The notes under the pieces: model-generated
The model's input: the letters and a program-made list of their open reading frames with translations, nothing else
Databases searched by the model: none
What the model was told of the DNA's origin: nothing
Source of the DNA: Armillaria gallica
Taxonomy: Eukaryota > Basidiomycota > Agaricomycetes > Agaricales > Physalacriaceae
NCBI GenBank assembly: GCA_037576215.1
Contig: JBANDB010000006.1
Location: 4,402,001 to 4,466,000 of the forward strand
Length of the DNA stretch: 64,000 nucleotides
Direction: 5' to 3'
Translations under genes and position numbers: made by a program
In this document: piece after piece, positions 11,260-23,790 of the stretch
How positions within the stretch are numbered: the first letter of the stretch is position 1
How the letters are laid out: every line of letters starts with the position of its first letter

Positions 11260-13430
11260 TTAATGTGTTTGAGCCCTATTTTGTGTTTTGGTACAATATA
11301 AATTCCTTATGCATTGCTAGGTAGTAATTTTTTGAATAAACACTATATATTATATGAGTACTTGTGGTGAGTACTCATCACCCACACTGGCCTACTCACA
11401 ACTCGAGCGACACTTGAGTGTGACAAGTGGTGGGGTATCTATGAGTGGTCATGTGAGGGATACGAGTGCCAGATAACTCATGGGTACAGGCCTTGCATCT
11501 GACACTCATGAAGATCTCTACTACCAGATCCTCCAGATCTATTGGGGCTACCTGGTTGGCAGTCAGATCCGTTGTCACCCTGGTTATGTCAATTCAAAAT
11601 ATGAGTAGGGATATCAGTTTCACCTCCAGAGTTGTCAGATTCCAGGGTGTCTGGTTATCCCCTGTTGAAGGTGGGTTAAGGTGCTGGGGTGTGTGGATCT
11701 GGGTCCTCTCAGTATCCATCGAATATGCTAGTCCTTCAGTGACATGGAAGATTATCAGGTGGCAGAGTACTAAAGGGGTTAGGAAAACTGTAGTAGTTGG
11801 ATTGGTGAGCAGTAAAACTGGAGTGACTGTAGGTTTCCCTTTGGGATGGTTGTCCTCCAATGGAGGCCAATCTAAAAAGTTCCAGATTTTTCTTGGATGC
11901 AGATGCTAGTATGTCTTCCATGGAAAAGATTAGTGTTTTTTGTTTTAAGCCTTCACCTGTTTCTGGGGGGTAAATGTGTGTGGTTGTTATGATTTAGAGG
12001 AAAATTTTGACTCAAGAGGTTGAGTTCAAATATACTGTTAGGGACATGCCAAATAGGTAAAGATAATTTGCATGAGCAGAGGTCTGTGGAGTGCATGGGC
12101 TTTGGTGAAGCTATTAGCAATGTCACCTTTGAGCCAAAGCCTTGAGACTAGATTGTAGAGTGGAGTCCATGGAGAGTAAAGGTTTGGATAGAGTAAAGAT
12201 AGTCTAATAGAGTGGAGGCCATGGACTTTGAGAGCAATAGAATTAGACTTGAAGTCAGGAAGAGATTTGGCTAAACCAAGTTGATATTTGAACTGAGTAT
12301 CTACAAGTAATTCTACAGTATATATATAAGTAGGTAATCCAAGTCAGAGTCTGATGGAATCCAACAGAGGTCTATTCACTACTAAATTCAGGTTCTAGAA
12401 TTAATATATGAAATAGTAAAATGAAATGGAAATGAAATATTAAATGGAGCAAAGTAAATAGTAAGCAGCCAGAGGCCACAGAGGTCTGATAGTGTGGTTT
12501 GTTAAAGTGAAGCCTATGCTTGAAGCAGGCCATATATACCTTATAATACATAATAATACTATACTAGCAGACAGTATGTAATGTAATATACACCATAACC
12601 ATAGGCTCGTGTAATTAATTATCTACTCTATGATTTATAATATGGCTAGAACGTTGGGTGCCCTCTTTGTACACTTCAGGTGGGTGTCATTCCCAACTGT
12701 GCACCTTGATACTTCTATTAATACCACTATCAGGTATGTGAGATTGCATGGGGTCCTGAAATACCTAGGGACACAATTATCCCCTAGCATGCCTGGCATC
12801 TTTGATCCTTCCACAATATAAATAGACTCTCCATCAGTCCTTGGTTCTGCACATTCTGGTATTGTACGAAACAGGCTTAATATGTTCTAGCAACATATTT
12901 TTCCACCTCCATATATTTTTTCCACTTCCATATGTTTTCCCTCTTGTACCAATCCCTGCCTATGGAATGAAAAAATATCTTGCCCCATTGAAACCACTCC
13001 ACTCCTACTACATGCTGACATACCTAAACATACTCATCCGACATACCTGGGTATTGCTCTGATCATAGCCTGTTTAGCCTATTCAATTTCTACCAGGTAT
13101 ACTCTATTATACACATTGCAAGACATCAATAATATCTGTGCACATGAATAAGAATTCATGTCACTTCCTCTCTCATGAAAAACAGGCAGTTCTGCAGAAC
13201 CTGTGAACTTGGACTTAAAGCAAGAAAGGTACACAAAAGTTCACAGCAAAGGAATGGCTAGTCATTCAATGCAAACAGGCTACTACCTGAGTACAGATAT
13301 CTATTTCTTCAATTTCCTTGCCCCCATCTTAGGTATGACTACATCCTTGGCAGCATCTGTATTACTGCATCTCATGACCAGCTCAGCAATAGTCAAGGCC
13401 TCCCATGTTGCAGGTCCCACCCTGCTTCTC
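11260..13430. other. AT-rich stretch without recognisable genes
   Basis: Short open frames exist on both strands (for example 11466-11909 plus and 11594-11921 minus). None shows a domain, a plausible start context or a match to the neighbouring repeats. Sequence around 12000-12620 is purine-rich, repetitive in style (several AGAGTGGAG / GTCCATGGA words) and could be part of an LTR or leader, but no ends were found. No gene is called. Confidence 0.4.
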
Positions 13431-13435
13431 TTCTC

Positions 13436-15113
13436 TCAAGGGGTTACAACCATATCCACTGCTTGGATTGCACACTTATGGGACTGTGCTTTAACAGGAG
13501 GCTGAATGGGAATATCACCCTCTGTATTGCCATTGCCCTCTGCATTGATGGGAGGTTGAACAGCACTGGCATTGTCTGCATGGTCAGTGTCATTAGACAG
13601 CCCACCATCATTGGCTATGGCAATATCTGCAGAGCTGTTGGTGTCCTCAGCATCAGCATCAACATCCTCAGTGTTGTTGGCATCTAAGTTGGCATTGATA
13701 ATATTGGCATTGGCATCAGCCTTCTTGCCATCTCCAGTCTTCTTGATGGGAGGTACATCACCTGTATTGGTAGGACTAGTGGGTGGGAATGTGGGTGTAG
13801 GATTGACATTAGATTTCGAAGGTTTGATGGGAGAAGCAGGTGGGCACTTGTCATTAGGTTCCATCAGTTTGATGGGAGGGACAGGTGGGGATGCAGGCAT
13901 AGGATTGACATTAGGTTCTGAAGGTTTGATGGGAGAGACAGGCAGGGACTTGTCTGCTCCCTCATCCACGTCATTGGATTCAGTTGGTTCGCCAACAGGA
14001 GGTATGGGAGGGGACTCATCTGCTTCCTCCTCTATGGCATCAGCACCATCATCTGGGGTCTTCTTGACAAGTGTCTGTGCCACACATACTTCTGGAGCTA
14101 GCAGATGTATCAGCTATGTATTCAATGTAGATAAATAATAAATGATACTCATGAGAGACCTTTTTTATAAAACTGGTGAAGGGCTTCAGGAATCTTTCAG
14201 TGTAGTTGGGCACAGCCTTAGTGAAGCTGTTCCCTTCCAGGTTCTTCCCATAATGATAACTTCAGAGATTATAAGATGAACTGCTGTTCACATAGGTAAG
14301 AACTGACATACCCACATGTTTGAATCTTCCCACTGGCATTGGGATCGCAAGCACCAAAGAAGACTGAAATGCATCCACCAGTTGCAGCACCAAGGGCTGT
14401 GATGAATTTGCTAACCTGGACCTCAACAGCCCTGTACGCACTAAGGGACAGTCAAACAGAGCTTACAATCATCAAGCAGGTAAGCTTATGTAGCATAATC
14501 GTCTAGGGTCATATTCATGTTTGACTTTGAAGATTCTGGTTTTGCCTGAGCAGTCCACAATCTCATTATCTCCTCTTTCACCTCCTCACTCTCTGCCAAC
14601 CATGCTTCTTGAGTTGTCATTTGGATGCAGTTCAGGACTTGTAGCTTAGGGATTGCCTCCTCCTCAATCTTGGTCTTGACAGTAGCTTGGACATGAATAG
14701 GATAATATAGTTGGGAGTATAGTTTGACAGGCTTCAGATGCTGGGTATCGGCTTTAGGCAACAATGATCACACTGTTGCAGTAGAAGATTTCTCCTTGTT
14801 GCTGTGATTATTGAACCAACATTCAAGCCTCTGTGATTTCAAATGTCAGGAACATACTCCACACAATGCCAAGACCACTTACCCTATGTCAGAATTTTAA
14901 CAGTTCTTCCTCCTCTGCATTAATATCAAATTCCTCCAAGAACAGACTAACAATCTTTTTCCAAAAGTTATCCAGCATCGTTTTCTTGCCTTTCACACCC
15001 TGTGCAACATGAAACTCAGGACAGTTACTGAGCAGGAATTCCCACTGTTCGGGTGTAGCCCAGCCCTTTGGGCCCAGTTTCTTTTTAGTTGCAAGATTAG
15101 TTATTTGGGGCAT
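13436..15113 (-). pseudogene. Agaricomycete mobile-element-associated gene of unknown function
   Basis: Multi-exon minus-strand gene. Exon 1 starts at 15113 and contains GWATPEQWEFLLSNCPEF. The next exon begins RLECWFNNHSNK (near 14845) and includes KPVKLYSQLYYP (near 14735). A later exon has GGCISVFFGACDPNASGKIQ (near 14380), and another GKNLEGNSFTKAVPNY (near 14230). The end is a Pro/Ile/Asn/Asp-rich tail (14083-13436) with repeated PPIPP / SPIKPSEPN words. The order W-rich N-block, YS.LYY, G....GGxxP..G and hG....G..F matches a family often seen near KDZ-type elements in mushroom genomes; its role is unknown. Two in-frame TGA codons (near 14895 and 14773) indicate decay. The splice donor GTAAGT is intact at 14880. 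Confidence 0.55.
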
Positions 15114-15369
15114 CTAGAATAATTAGTTCATTATTTTGAGTGATAAGCTTTTGCGGCATCCTGTGGCATCTACTGTTTTAGCAATATATTTGATTTCATG
15201 ACACAAGCCACACCTGGCATTCAATGGAATATGCTGTGTAACTGTACAGTTCCTCTCATTTTTAGTTCTGCATACTATTTATATCATGCAAAAATGGTTA
15301 AACTTTATTTCCAACAGGTTCCCTTAGTACCAGTAGCATCAAGCCACTTGTCTCCTTTTGCTCTAAAAC

Positions 15370-16130
15370 TCCCGACAATCACCATGGCCATGGATAAAGG
15401 AAAAACCGTTGACTGCAGCCCTCCTACTATGGCTGTCATCACCTCAAAGGCACTTTGTGTGCTTCCTGATGCCCTCCAGGCATTAACGCTGCGTATTTAA
15501 AACTTCTACCACCTCTTTTTTGCACTCACTGTTCTTTTCCAGGCCAAGGCCCCTCTGCTCCCACTGAGCTGCAATCAGATGCTGCCACAACTGGCAATTC
15601 TGCATGTAAGCTTTTCTCTGTATCTCTATCATTTCTGATAGCCTTGTTCTGCAGTACCATCTTTGGCTCCCACTGATGTCTCCGTAGCTGGTAAGTTCTT
15701 ACATTCAAAAAAAGTACTAAAAACACTGACACTTGTATGCAGTTCTCCCTTCGCCTGCCACCACTTCCTCGTCTGGCATCACTGCCACCACCACTGCAAG
15801 TGGTGTTACCCCCATTGGTGCGACCTCTGTCACCCCCAATCATCACAGGTTTCACTGCTCTGCCTGTGAAGCATACAATGTTGGACAGTCAATGTCCGCC
15901 TGGTACGTCATTACTGCTGGTTGTCAAGTAGGCATCTTTGCATTTTGGTGAGTTTTATCCACTTGTTAACAACAATAAGTGTCTTACATCTTGGAAACCA
16001 GGTTCCTTGTCCAGCTGCATATCACTGGGGTAGCTCATGCCTGTTTCTGCAGGTACCTCACCAGGCAAGCTGCCCAATAGGCCTACAATGAGGCACTGGC
16101 TGCAGGCCTTGTTCGTGTTCTTCCATGAGA
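15370..16130 (+). pseudogene. Protein with RNase H1 N-terminal (viroplasmin-like) domain, broken
   Basis: The start is probably the ATG near 15384-15390. Four or more small exons with GT-AG borders (donors near 15495, 15606, 15690) encode a Ser/Thr/Pro/Ala-rich linker. The last two exons encode WYVITAGCQVGIF, then, after an intron closing with CCAG at 15995, LHITGVAHACFCRYLTRQAA, a TAG, and AYNEALAAGLVRV before the stop. The pattern WYvVt.G...GiF..W...V..V.GV..A......A..A...A...G.V is that of the RNase H1 N-terminal domain, an RNA/DNA-hybrid binding fold. No catalytic RNase H domain follows. The TAG differs from CAG by one transition. It sits head to head with the gene at 13436-15113. Confidence 0.6.
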
Positions 16131-16139
16131 TCATGGTGT

Positions 16140-17190
16140 TTCATTTATGCTTATTTTCTTATTAGTTGTACTTGCTCTGTTTTCATACCATTGCTCCCAC
16201 TATCACCCTGCTGTGTATCTCATTCCTTGCTCATGTTGATTCCCCCAAAAATCTTTTAAAAATATATTTACATATATATCTGTCATAGCTCGCTGTAGTC
16301 ATTCTTTACTTACAAAATAAAACCATGTTTGATACCCTTTTAACTTCTGGCAAAGCAGATGTCAATAATTCAGGTTCAGGGATCTAAGTGCCATATGCTT
16401 TACGTCTGTCAAGGACTTCAACAATTTGCCAGGTAATAGAAATCACTCAAATCAGGTCAGGTTGAAAATAGATTTAATTTCTAAATATGTCTGCAGGCTA
16501 TAAGTCTCTCACAAGTCTTGCCATCAGTAATCATTTTGGATGAAGGCTAGTAGGGGTAGGGAAAAGCTGTATGGGGCAGCAATATCTGTTTGAGTTGAAA
16601 ATTTGGGTCCATGGTCTGAAAGATAGAAACAGTGAATCTATATTGTGCATATGAGTATCGAAGATGACAAAGAATTGAAGATAAGTCCAACCATCGCTGT
16701 GGATAATCTTGCTGACAGAGTCACCTATTAAGAAGATGACAAGCAACCAAGTTGGTGATATGTCTGGAGGGTGGGAGCCAGTCAGTTTACAGGTCAATCA
16801 AGGACTGAGCACCTATACGCACTGCCGGATTTGCTCAGGGGACATTGTGTGGGATGGTCCAATGTCTGACATGCTTTGCAAAGCAAGAGGTCCCTGACAT
16901 CGAAGAAACCCCAGCAGAGCTGTGACTGTACAGTCACTTGGTAGCATCTGCGGCAGCAAATGTAAGGAAGAAGGCGACGGATGTAGCAGACATTATAATT
17001 AATTGTTTATGCTACAGTGATTGCCAATGCAATGTATGCCTAATGTATGCCTTCAAAAGTTCTGCTGGTCCCTCCAGGGCATAACAGCAAACATCCTCCA
17101 ACAATTTGACTAAAACACCGATTGATTGGTCCAGCAATTGAAAGGTATGATAAGCGTCCCCACATCCATTGACCTGCAATACCTCAGCCA
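16140..17190. other. No recognisable gene
   Basis: AT-rich spacer between the RNase H1-N relic and the minus-strand gene near 17.2-17.8 kb. Short frames on both strands show no domain. It may contain decayed 3' coding sequence of the 17.8 kb gene, since the minus frame stays patchily open down to about 17050. Confidence 0.4.
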
Positions 17191-17194
17191 AGAC

Positions 17195-17800
17195 CTAGGA
17201 GTGCATGTCCTGCAGAGTGTTGGCATGATCCAAAGGCATTGAGAAGACTGTTGTACTGCCCATTCTGGTATCAGAACCAGTACAGTACAGTTGCATGAGG
17301 CCTTGGACATAGTTGTGAACAGATTGATTATTCAAGAGGGCACTGAAGTCCTGCTTGACTTGAGTCAAATGAGCCTGCAAAGCTGTAAGGATCCTGGCAA
17401 GGTCCCAAGTTAAAATCAATGCACTAGGGAGCAAGTACATACCTTCCTGTATGCTTATCTTCAATAGACTGTTTGTCTTTGGTAGCCTTGGGAGCCACCA
17501 CAGTATCCTTGGGTTTATGAGCAGACTGAGAGTGCGCTGAACTGTATAAAAGAGGGGGATCAATGTGGGGCATAACAAACAGATGAATCGGCACCCACTT
17601 GCAATGCTTGTTCTGCTGCTTTTGCTTCTGATATTTCTCCTTTTGTCGATCAGAGATTTGTTCATGATTTCTAGAATAACATAAGTCAGCCATGCATCCA
17701 GCCTAGAGATCTAGACTTGCTTAGAATAGCTGCGGTTGTTATTGTCTTGCTTAGCCTGTTGCTTCTCCTTGGCAGTCTTGTATTTTTGGGGGTGTGCCAT
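17195..17800 (-). pseudogene. Lys/Gln-rich gene of unknown function
   Basis: Starts at the ATG at 17800 with a short exon rich in Lys, Gln and Ala (KYKTAKEKQQAKQDNNN). A GT-AG intron ends in TTCTAG near 17655, and the next exon continues NHEQISDRQKEKYQKQKQQ. A basic helix with R/K spacing of this kind is common in small agaricomycete element-borne proteins and could bind DNA, but no named domain is assigned. Further down the frame shifts at least once (SALLNNQSVHNYVQGL near 17320). Its start is only 28 bases from the start of the plus-strand frame at 17828, so the two are divergent and may share a promoter. Confidence 0.4.
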
Positions 17801-17827
17801 GTGCGATGAGGTGAATGAAAGGCCAAG

Positions 17828-19439
17828 GTGAGTAAGACTGTTAATGCCACTTTGGATCAACTTTGCCTTTTCATTGGATTGAAACCCCCAAAATGTACTG
17901 TTCGCTCTCTTCTTCCCCCATCCTCAGCCTCTCACTGTTCTACATCTCTGAATCAATTTCCCTCAAGCATGTTGGTCAATTCTTATGCACATCTGGGACT
18001 GTCATGTCATACAGTCAGTCATGTATATCTCTTCTAGGTGTTATGAGTTTCCCCTTACCTCTACGGTGACATCTGGCTTGTTGGACCAGCTGTTCTGGCA
18101 GACATCTCTGTCTGCAGTCCTTGGTGAGTTTCAAGTTTCACTAGATATGGTCTGTCCTTGTTCAAGCTATATTACTGTCTCACCATGCACCCTCAAGGGT
18201 GTCTACTAAGCCATCGTCGAAGTCTCCAACCATCACCAACTGCCTAGGCTACCACTGTAACTGAAATGACCCTGCAGCCCAGCAAATCTCAAGCTACCAA
18301 TTCATTTTGGACCTTGGATATGGTCCCTTCTCCCTCTCTCCAGGCCAAGCAAACTTTCATAATAGTTTTGCATACATACATTTGGCAGATGCGTCTTCAG
18401 CATATTCCGTTATCTTTCTCTTATTCATGTCTAATGTTCAATTACCCAGAACATGAACGGATATTGTGGCTGGATAGCTCTGTGTTGATGAAGGCCCCTT
18501 GCTTGCACTGAACTCAATGCCTGGTACATTATTGCCTCGCTCACACATGTGGCTGCAACAACCTCACTTTATATGTACAATAGGCTCCACTGTACATATA
18601 CAGCAGAGACACTTCTTTTCTCTTCCTCGAAGTTGCCTACCCACCTCTCTTCCATCCAAGTTCATCAGCCAGGGTTCAGAAAAAATGTCAAGTCCTCCCT
18701 CCAACGATTATGACATTTACAGTCCTTTATGCATTCCTCAAGTGGTGAGTAGTTCATCATAGGCCTCATGAGATTCACACAGCTGAATCTTTTAGAAGAT
18801 CCATCATTCCTTGGACATCTTGGAGCCTCAGATGATACAAAGCCTGAGACGTCTCATACCGTGCTACCTCAAAGCCATTGAAGAGGACATGCTGGAGGAG
18901 TTTTGGCAATGGTTGATGCTGCAGTGGGAGCAAACATACCCTCAGTGTTTTACATACCCCTCCCAACCCAAGTACTAGCACACATATCAATGCTGGCAGA
19001 CAGTGAGTTTCCTCTTTTTTATTCTTGTGTGTTACTTGGGCTTATTATCATCCAGCACCTTGAGGACTGCCTGGACACAGATAGTGGCAGGGCTTGGAAA
19101 AAGTTTTTGTAGAATCAGCCATCAATGGACAGCATGATGTCTGTGTCAGCAGTGTCAGCTTGTGATGGGAAATCCGAGGCAGAGTCTGAAGCTGTCAAGG
19201 ACCCTTCTACAACATCATCTGATCTGGAGTATTTTGGGCATGTGTCTGTGTATAGTGACATGCCTGGCAAGTGTATTTTGAAGAGGAATCAGGTGGATTT
19301 AATTTTGTACATAGAGAAATGGCTTGCGATCCTACCTCCACCTACAACACCATCAGAGTGGGGTAGCATGACCTTGGAGAAGTGGGTGAAGGTAATGATG
19401 GAGAAGATGGTGCTTAGCGAGGCCAACACTACTCATTAA
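17828..19439 (+). pseudogene. Unidentified multi-exon gene relic
   Basis: Open pieces on the plus strand at 17828-18037, 18266-18511, 18903-19112 and 19125-19439 are separated by stops or introns. The last piece is the most protein-like: Ser/Glu-rich (VSACDGKSEAESEAV), then a helical tail with repeated Trp (EKWLAIL, EKWVKVMMEKM). It ends 150 bases before the KDZ gene and has the same orientation. No family is recognised. Taken as one gene only because strand and spacing agree. Confidence 0.33.
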
Positions 19440-19587
19440 TTCTTTTAAAACCCTTAGTAGTTGTCGATATATTATTAAGTATCATTGCTATTATTTAAAT
19501 AAAATCTCTTCATTGAAAATGCTGGTCCTCACATGAGTGCTTAGGTCAGGTTGTTCTTATCACCTTCCCTGTTCTACAACTTGAAAT

Positions 19588-20136
19588 GGTCAGGAAAAGG
19601 AGCCGTGTGGTCGAATTCTGAGAGGAAGACCTAGATCAGTCCCCATCGCCTACAATTGTTGTTCATCATCACACCGACGTTGAAGTCGATACCAATCTAG
19701 GATGCCAGCCTCATCAAGCTTGCACATCATATGTTTCCCTACCAAAATCTCCAGAGAAGAACAGAGGGACAAATCTGTCCCAGGGCAATCACACAGCTCA
19801 AGATGAATACAGATACAATGATACCTTCAATGACTTCACACAGCTGCTTTCCGACAGTGATTCAGATTCAGACAGTGAGGAATCAGAGTTTGAGACAATG
19901 GATCCCAGTCAGAACAAACCTCCCAAGCCTTGTACAGTCAGTAGTACTGCTTTCACATTTGTTTCTAGTCATTCACCTATTCATATTTAAGACAAACCCC
20001 ATCTTTGTTATTGGCTTCCACTTGTCCCTCAGTTCCTAGAGGAGTTCTTATGGCATGAGGCTCCAATACTGAAAGATTCAATGTGCTGTACCGGCTGTCA
20101 AAATGAAGAGACTCTGTTCCTATATCTAACCTGCTA
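19588..20136 (+). pseudogene. KDZ transposase relic, N-terminus and first zinc-binding cysteines
   Basis: The start ATG at 19588 follows a short leader. The first residues are MVRKRSRVVEF, then an in-frame TGA, a charged linker with a (SD)n run (LLSDSDSDSDSEE near 19850), and after an intron QFLEEFLWHEAPIL and CCTGCQNEETLF (20025-20125). Agaricomycete KDZ transposases start this way: a disordered leader, a helix around ..FL.e.L..E, and paired CxxC motifs of the KDZ-associated cysteine cluster. The next residues (LTC) are cut by the 651 bp element at 20137. Confidence 0.72.
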
Positions 20137-20787
20137 AGGTAGACAACACCCATAATCAAAAAAGGTCAGGTGATGTGACATACGTTGTTGAGAATGAGGT
20201 GCTCTATACAAGCTAGAGCAAGGCCTCATCCTGCAAGTTGTTTGGAGAGAGGTGGTGGTATGAGTCAAAGGGTGAATTGCTGAGGTAATCAACTACTGAA
20301 CTAGGAATAAAGCTATGTAGAAAGACTAATCTGGCTAAACAATGTATTATAGAGAAAGAAACATAATTCGTGCTCATAATGGGGTACACCCCATCAACAT
20401 GGCCTAATCTGGACGTCCTTGACATCAGAAGGCTATGGCACATCGAGCAGGCATAAAATTGAACTTTTAAAAAATAGGAACTCTTAAGATAGTCTAGGAT
20501 AGATCACTTGTACGAGAAATAAGCTATAGCTGTATTATTGAGGGAGTAGATACAGTTTTAGTAGTTTTAACGAAAAAAAAAAAGCTTACTACTTTATCAG
20601 GCTATGTTTCTGGTGAAATTACTGGGCTGGGCCTTATTCAGATATATATTGTACACAATGTGTATTTTGATTTTACGCTATATCTGTCCCAGGAGAGGCA
20701 TAAACTGTGTTTTCGTCGAATTGCCACCTGATTTGACCATGTCACATCTATCACATGACCTTCTTTGATTATGGGTGTTGTCTACCT
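20137..20787. mobile_element. 651 bp TA-flanked MITE (Tc1/mariner-like)
   Basis: Terminal inverted repeats begin AGGTAGACAACACCCATAAT on both sides and stay alignable for about 38 bases. TA is present on both sides (20135-20136 and 20788-20789). Removing the element and one TA joins LYLTC to YEKFLFCWECLV in frame, restoring the cysteine spacing of the KDZ zinc region. That is strong evidence for a precise insertion. There is no open frame longer than about 70 codons, so it is non-autonomous. Confidence 0.9.
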
Positions 20788-22116
20788 TACGAAAAATTCT
20801 TGTTTTGTTGGGAGTGCTTAGTACAGTGACACTATGTGAACCCTTTTCATAGGATTCAAGTGCATACATGAGCTGTTCTACCATTGTCTTGCTGTTGACC
20901 CAATTTGAAGAAATGAAATGGGAGCTTCTTTGTCAAGTCCAGCCTTTATGCTCAAGATTTGCATATGGCCCTTGGACACAATGCAGACCAAGCATGTATC
21001 TGCACCTCCCCTGCCATGCTCCAAGTCATCAACTTCGAAGGTATTCAAACACTCACTGTCAATTTCTGTGATTGCATCAAGGCTCTTCCCTGCTGGCAAC
21101 AGCTGTTGTGTGCATGCCTGTTCCCATCTACAGTGGTGGCTCCCCAGATTGTGGCAATGTTCCGAGCCCTAGAGATCTTCCAGCTCTTATCATTCATGTT
21201 AAAAGTTACCAGCTACAAATTCTACCATACTATGGCATGGCTGACAGATAATACCGGTACTGCCGCCCCAACAGTAGGTCATTTTTTGAATTCTCTTATT
21301 ACACTGGGGCTGACGCTTGAGCCCAGAATAAAGTCAGTGCCTGGATGTGTATGGTTCATAAGTGGTGCCATATCAAACTGTTGAAGTGCATGCTGGACAA
21401 GTCACCCAAGGATCTTGTCGGTAGCAGAACAACTACTGGGTTGAACTTTGTGCCCAGTTTGCTGGCCATACAATGTCCTGCAAGTCCTTGGCCTGGACTG
21501 AACATGCTACCAGGATGGGAAAATGACCCAGACAAGCCATATGTATCCTTCCAATGTTATCTTTGGTGGATAACCAATGGTACCTGAATATATGGTGGCA
21601 CTCTCTCTTCGTTGCGATTGATGCAAACTTCCACCTGGTCTGATTCACGGCTTCCACTGGTTGCAAAGATCCAAGCCTCAATAAAGGTGGGGTATACCTC
21701 GTGGAGCAGGAAAGCTTCCACAAACATGTCAAGGAATATGGCTTCCATGGCCCTATGACCCAAGTGACTGCAACCAATATGATGCAGTTCAGTCAGCAAC
21801 ACAACACCAAGCCCAAGGATTAGCGACAAGTGGCATTGCAACAGTAGATTGCACACAGCATGACTGCAAGAACCCAGCATTCATTACCATGCTAGATGTC
21901 AGCAAAGAGTTTCATTTCTCCGGAACCTGGGCTATTAGAGACTGACATCATTTTAGACAGGTCCATATGGACTATATATTTCTGAACCGACTCGCACAGA
22001 ACTCTCCAAAGTGCATTGTCATGTCTTATGACATTGCATGCCAATGGTCCAAGAAGCGCTTTGAGAGAATCACCATCTATCCTGCATCAATGACTCCATT
22101 GCAAGGACCTAACCGA
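20788..22116 (+). pseudogene. KDZ transposase relic, cysteine cluster and start of the catalytic core
   Basis: Reads FLFCWECLV, a stop, HYVNPFHRIQ (20795-20850), then FEGIQTLTVNFCDCIKALP and QQLLCACLFPSTVVAPQIV (21030-21150). This is the CxC2-type cysteine cluster associated with KDZ transposases. It continues with SYKFYHTMAWLTDNTG, SLFVAIDANFHLV (21595-21640, first catalytic Asp region of the KDZ core), LNKGGVYLVEQESFHKHVKE, and SYDIACQWSKK (22025-22060, second Asp region). There are at least six stops and several frameshifts. It ends at PLQGPNR where the solo LTR enters. Confidence 0.85.
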
Positions 22117-23790
22117 TGATGAGCCTCCAGGCTCTGTATGCTCAGAATTCGCGGATTTGGCCTGCTAATGAACGCTATTGTCCCTTCAATGGACTTTCAG
22201 CAAACCAATGATTGCACACACACTGATACCACTTTTATCCTACGGCAACCACTCCTTACATGCTTTGTTATCCATCCCATCTTGCCACGCATCATAATTG
22301 CTGTACTTCATCACGGCAAGGCACCTTCAATCGACAATCATCCCAATACGGAATTGACGCATCACTCAGAAGCACCTAGTTGACGTGCTCCTTGATCACT
22401 TAATGAAAATGACGTGATTGACGTGAGTACCCTCCCAGCTACGGCAACTACAGACCATGTTTACTAAGGCTGTTACTTCGCCAAGGCCTCAAGAAAATGT
22501 TGCCCCACGCGTATTCCTCAGTACAACGACTATCGCTCAGTAATCCGCAGCTAAACAGCACCTAACAATCTGTGCATCGCTCAAGCAAAACCATACTGTT
22601 CGCATCCATATGTGGCAATGTCGACGAGTTGCTGTTACTTTAGAAGAACAAGGACCATATGTTACCTATGATTTTTACAAAGCCAAGGCTTTACGGCCTT
22701 ACTAAGTCTCGCATATCTACTCTATTTATAAATTCGTACTTGTAGTATAAAAACTAGTTAGAAAACGTAGTTCAAGGGCAGTTCATCTCTAGTTGACCCC
22801 AGACTACATCAATTATCGTCTCGCTCTAGTCTATCGCCAGTAAACAATGTTTATTCACCGTTCTACGGCAATATACCGTTTGCACCAGCATATTCTTGAT
22901 TGCACGTCGACTCTTGAGCTCACCAGAGTTATCCCACGGTTTTAACTGTGAAGAGTCCTTCGCTATGCGCTCTTCACTCTTAACACTATTGGTACACGCT
23001 CATACTGTGCCAATACGTGATCGCCGCGCTATACCTCACCCCCATTATCTTTTATAGGCCGTCATCGTTTCACCTTCACACCATTGGAGTTTTTACAGTT
23101 TCACTTTCATCATCGTTATCGTCGCCCACTTGGGTAGTCTCAGAGCAGACTTAGGATCAGTTTCAGCCAGTTTTTGTATAGTATCAGTCCCCCGAGTGGA
23201 CTTGAAGGTTAGTTTGACATAGGATAGGATCGTTTCAGTATCAGACAAGTTTCGACATCGACTCAGCACCCTCACATCGTATAGGACCAGTATCACCACC
23301 AGTTTTCGTAGTTCCATGTTTTCTCTCGCCAGCCCACCCTCCGCACCTCGTTCCACGTTTATTTCGCCACTCGCAGTCCCCACGCCGTTTTATCATTGTT
23401 TCGCTCACCCACAGACTATTGCTGACCGTTTAGTCTATTCTCCATTGTTCACCCCGCTCCAATTACCGTTGAGCAACATTTTCAAGTCTCGCAGCACGTT
23501 TTCTCATACGGATTCGTGGTATTCACATCATACCTGTTTTCGTTCCCTCTCATTTCGAGAGATCCCTACCGGCTTGAAGCCATAGCATTTAGTACTCGAC
23601 TACCAAGCAGTACTACTTCGCAGACTTAAAGTCGCAGTGTATTCTTGCGTATAGAGGAATTGTTCTACTGCACGGAGGTGCCCCAAACCACTCGCACACA
23701 TGATCGCCTTGATTGCCGTGCCACTACGTTAATTAACCAAGCTCATTCCGAGTTGGTGTTGCCGTTGCCACGGAAGTCGTAGGCCTATCA
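22117..23790. mobile_element. Solo LTR candidate of 1.67 kb inside the KDZ gene
   Basis: Ends are TGATGAGCC and GGCCTATCA, a TG...CA pair with short inverted similarity. CCGA precedes it (22113-22116) and follows it (23791-23794), a 4 bp target duplication. Excision rejoins PLQGPNR with MTFLVSKFHLP in frame, as expected for a KDZ core. An internal TATTTATAAATTC (near 22725) is a plausible TATA box. No gag or pol frame is present. The orientation is not certain; the TATA box suggests plus. Confidence 0.72.
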
